NCBI GenBank assembly: GCA_029564465.1
Contig: JAKQPY010000168.1
Span: forward strand, 1 to 16,923
Length of the DNA stretch: 16,923 nt
From: JAGOEF01 sp029564465
GTDB lineage: Bacteria > Bacteroidota > Bacteroidia > Bacteroidales > ML635J-15
Reading direction: 5' to 3'
In this document: positions 15,189 to 16,923 of the stretch, in pieces
Layout: each line of letters starts with the position of its first letter
How positions within the stretch are numbered: position 1 is the stretch's first letter
Program-made: the position numbers and the translations under genes
Notes under the pieces: model-generated
What the model saw: the letters and a program-made list of their open reading frames with translations, nothing else
Database searches by the model: none
Told to the model about the DNA's origin: nothing

Positions 15189-16442
15189 TTAATATGAAAT
15201 CTTAAAAATTTTGCAAATACAGACTTCCGTTTGAGTCTGTATGTGTAGCATGTAAGCTCCCTGTTTTATGCCGGCAATGTGTAAAACATTACTATTTGCA
15301 GGAAACGAGCGTATTAATTGTCCTTTTGTATCGAATAGTTTTATTGAGGCAACCGGGCTGTTGCTATTGTTCTGTATATAAGCACAATCGTGTGCCGGAT
15401 TGGGATAAACAACCATATTGCTTTGTTGAGAATAGTATGGTTCGGTACTGAGTTGCACTCCGGCTTCGTTGAAAACACTTAATCCGCCAAGCGTACCTAT
15501 CCACTTGTTGTTTTGTTGGTCGATGGCAACAGAACAAATTTTATTGTTGATTAAACCTGAATTTTCGGTATTATACACCGTCCAGTTTGAATCGTCGAAT
15601 GTGGCAATACCTCCATCGAAGGTGCCGATCCATTTTGTATTGTTTGCATCTATCTGGATTGACGTCAGTTCTACACCGGGTAGGTCTGAATTGGTGGAAT
15701 TATAGAATGTGATCTCTCCTGAGGTGTTGTATTTTAGTAATTTACCGGTAAAAAAACCTGCGGAATTAAATGTAAACCATATATTGTCGTTCATATCAAC
15801 TGTTGTTTCATAAACATGCCATTGATGAACCGGGTTTTCGTCAGAATAAATCGAGGTCCAGTTTTCGTTGTCGTATTTTAATAATTCAAACATTGTCCCA
15901 ATTAATTTATTCCCGTAGTTATCAATAGCAATTGCATAGATATTATTACTTTGCAATGCTGAATTCTCTGTATTAAAAATTGTCCATTCGTTGCCATCAA
16001 ATTTAGCCAGACCGCTTTCGTATGTTCCGATCCATGGGTTACCTGAATTATCGATTGCTATTGCCGAAATATGGTTGTGGGGCAAATCGGAATTATCGGT
16101 ATTATACACTGTCCAGTTGATTCCATCAAATTTTGCCAGGCCTTGATAGGTTCCAATCCATTTGTTATTATAACTGTCTACGGCAACCGACATAATACTG
16201 TTGTGGGGCAAATCGGAATTATCGGTATTAAATAGGGTGAAGTTTGTTCCGTCGAATTTGGCTAATCCCCCGCTGGTACCTATCCATGCATCGCCATTGT
16301 TGTCGATTGCAATTGCACTAACCGTATTATCAGGCAAGTCGCTGTTTGATGTAGTGAAGTTTATCCACACCGGGTTTTGGGCTTTGCAGGTAATACCCAG
16401 TGTCAATAGCATTAAAAATGCGAAAATTGCTTTGGTTGTCAT
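15189..16442 (-). CDS. Secreted seven-bladed beta-propeller protein with T9SS type A sorting domain
   Basis: This 417-residue protein starts at ATG 16442, chosen because MTTKAIFAFLMLLTLGITCK is a signal peptide (cleavage near KAQ); a longer start at 16469 is possible. Residues about 26-330 hold seven repeats of roughly 40-42 residues with the core D-x-x-G/N-x-x-WIGT (WIGTSGG, WIGTYQG, WIGTYES, LIGTMFE, WFTFNSA, WIGTFDG, WIGTLGG) and the phrase NTDNSDLPHN between blades. They resemble two-component-regulator-type propeller repeats. Residues 344-415 (VVYPNPAHD through KLFDTKGQLIRSF to GAYMLHI) form a type A sorting domain, which directs export across the outer membrane by the type IX system and usually attachment to the surface. 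A propeller without other domains suggests binding rather than catalysis, which is inference. It may be monocistronic. Confidence 0.92.
   Translation of the reverse strand: MTTKAIFAFLMLLTLGITCKAQNPVWINFTTSNSDLPDNTVSAIAIDNNGDAWIGTSGGLAKFDGTNFTLFNTDNSDLPHNSIMSVAVDSYNNKWIGTYQGLAKFDGINWTVYNTDNSDLPHNHISAIAIDNSGNPWIGTYESGLAKFDGNEWTIFNTENSALQSNNIYAIAIDNYGNKLIGTMFELLKYDNENWTSIYSDENPVHQWHVYETTVDMNDNIWFTFNSAGFFTGKLLKYNTSGEITFYNSTNSDLPGVELTSIQIDANNTKWIGTFDGGIATFDDSNWTVYNTENSGLINNKICSVAIDQQNNKWIGTLGGLSVFNEAGVQLSTEPYYSQQSNMVVYPNPAHDCAYIQNNSNSPVASIKLFDTKGQLIRSFPANSNVLHIAGIKQGAYMLHIQTQTEVCICKIFKISY
16074..16104 (+). repeat. Copy 1 of a 31-bp exact direct repeat inside the propeller gene
   Basis: The 31 bases starting GTTGTGGGGCAAATCGGAAT are identical to those at 16200-16230. 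The offset of 126 bases equals 42 codons, one propeller blade, so this is a recent blade duplication or a gene-conversion trace rather than a mobile repeat. Confidence 0.9.
16200..16230 (+). repeat. Copy 2 of the 31-bp exact direct repeat inside the propeller gene
   Basis: It is identical over 31 bases to 16074-16104 and in the same reading phase. It encodes the NTDNSDLPHN turn between consecutive blades on the minus strand. Confidence 0.9.
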
Positions 16443-16774
16443 ATTTTTGAATTTACGATGCAAGGTCATAACAGACGGTTTTTAAGGCTTGAGGCTTAAA
16501 GCCAGCTTCGGAACCACAGGCTACTAAGTTACAAAAAAAAAGCACATTTACTCAGGTTGGGTCGATTTTTCTTGCCCATCGTTGGTTAAAAGGTTTCAGC
16601 GATTGGCTTGGTAAAAATTCTTTGTACTGTAACGGTTTGCAGCTACCCGAAGGCTGGAATTACCTGTGCCGAACTTTATGCGGAGAACTGAGCTTTCGGT
16701 TTGTCCCCAAGTGTCAGTGAAGGACGAAAACCCACTTACGGGGCCGGTGCTGTAAGGGGGGGGGTATTCTTTTC
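16443..16774. other. Intergenic stretch with G9 and A9 tracts, no gene seen
   Basis: This is about 330 bases between the propeller gene and the gene end at the right edge. Both strands have stops in all frames at short intervals. It contains an A9 run (16533-16541), a stem-capable CCGAA/TTCGG pair around 16671-16701, and a G9 run (16756-16764). The part from about 16640 to 16760 is more GC-rich and patterned than the AT-rich spacers elsewhere in the window. It should also hold the propeller gene promoter. Nothing matches a tRNA or a known riboswitch by eye. Confidence 0.5.
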
Positions 16775-16923
16775 TTATCTTACAAATGCCTGAATCTCAT
16801 CTATCAGGCCTTCTTTAAACGCTCGCTGTACAATTTCGTAATCTAAGCGTCTGTTGAAAAACAGCGAAGAATAGTTGCGCTGTATTAAACCCATCAATAG
16901 GGAAAAAAGCGGAATACGCAAAC
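16775..16923 (-). CDS. C-terminal end of an unidentified gene running off the right edge
   Basis: A minus-strand frame is open from the right edge to a TAA at 16775-16777. The visible 48 residues read RIPLFSLLMGLIQRNYSSLF, then FNRRLDYEIVQRAF and KEGLIDEIQAFVR at the end. The basic, amphipathic helical character looks like a genuine protein terminus. An internal ATG (LLMGL) exists, but the upstream residues continue in frame, so the start probably lies beyond the window. No family can be assigned from so short a piece. Confidence 0.5.
   Translation of the reverse strand, partial: LRIPLFSLLMGLIQRNYSSLFFNRRLDYEIVQRAFKEGLIDEIQAFVR

Noticed and set aside
16664..16705. Group II intron domain V-like words
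   Set aside because: The catalytic AGC triad and the characteristic 34-base hairpin are missing, and no reverse transcriptase is present; kept only as a vague similarity within the intergenic finding.
1..16923. CRISPR arrays, tRNA or rRNA genes, insertion sequences, prophage genes
   Set aside because: I looked for regularly spaced repeats, cloverleaf-like motifs, transposase motifs and terminal inverted repeats and saw none that hold up.

Overview
The window looks like chromosomal DNA of a member of the Bacteroidota. Supporting signs are a secreted beta-propeller protein ending in a type A sorting domain of the type IX secretion system (T9SS), a DUF5362-type membrane protein, secreted glycoside hydrolases, and start sites that mostly lack Shine-Dalgarno sequences but sometimes carry the TAnnTTTG -7 element of this phylum. 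I cannot place it below phylum level. No rRNA, tRNA, CRISPR array, transposase or phage gene is visible.

Layout. Bases 1-294 hold the N-terminal part of a small secreted protein (minus strand). Divergent from it, 513-4635 (plus strand) is a two-gene glycan-degrading operon: a GH3 beta-glycosidase with an inserted PA14 domain and a C-terminal FnIII-like domain, then a GH29 alpha-L-fucosidase. From 4660 to 12925 every gene is on the minus strand. In transcription order these are: a two-domain universal stress protein with a clear intrinsic terminator; a DUF5362 membrane protein; a tight three-gene group (VOC/glyoxalase-fold protein, pentapeptide-repeat protein, OsmC-like protein); a secreted YiiX/YebB-type permuted papain-fold hydrolase with a propeller-like N-terminal part; a four-helix membrane protein; a beta-rich protein with one C-terminal membrane helix; a LeuT-like sodium:amino-acid symporter followed by a translationally coupled 47-residue single-helix protein; and a DUF1801/YdhG-like protein.

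At 12996-14099 (plus strand) lies anmK, the anhydro-MurNAc kinase of peptidoglycan recycling, divergent from the stress-protein gene. Downstream on the minus strand are a probable decayed gene end (14146-14289), an ICMT/PEMT-like membrane methyltransferase, the seven-bladed T9SS-tagged propeller protein, an intergenic stretch of about 300 bases with a G9 tract, and the C-terminal end of an unidentified gene running off the right edge.

Functional reading. The GH3/GH29 pair probably removes terminal sugars, including fucose, from an oligosaccharide outside the cytoplasm. The transporter and its small partner import an amino acid with sodium. OsmC, VOC, universal stress and possibly pentapeptide-repeat proteins form a loose stress and detoxification neighbourhood. 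AnmK recycles cell-wall sugar. No single novel multi-gene system is evident. The most notable points are the coupled transporter small subunit with its unusually good Shine-Dalgarno sequence, the propeller plus papain-fold fusion, and the anonymous intergenic segment near the right end.
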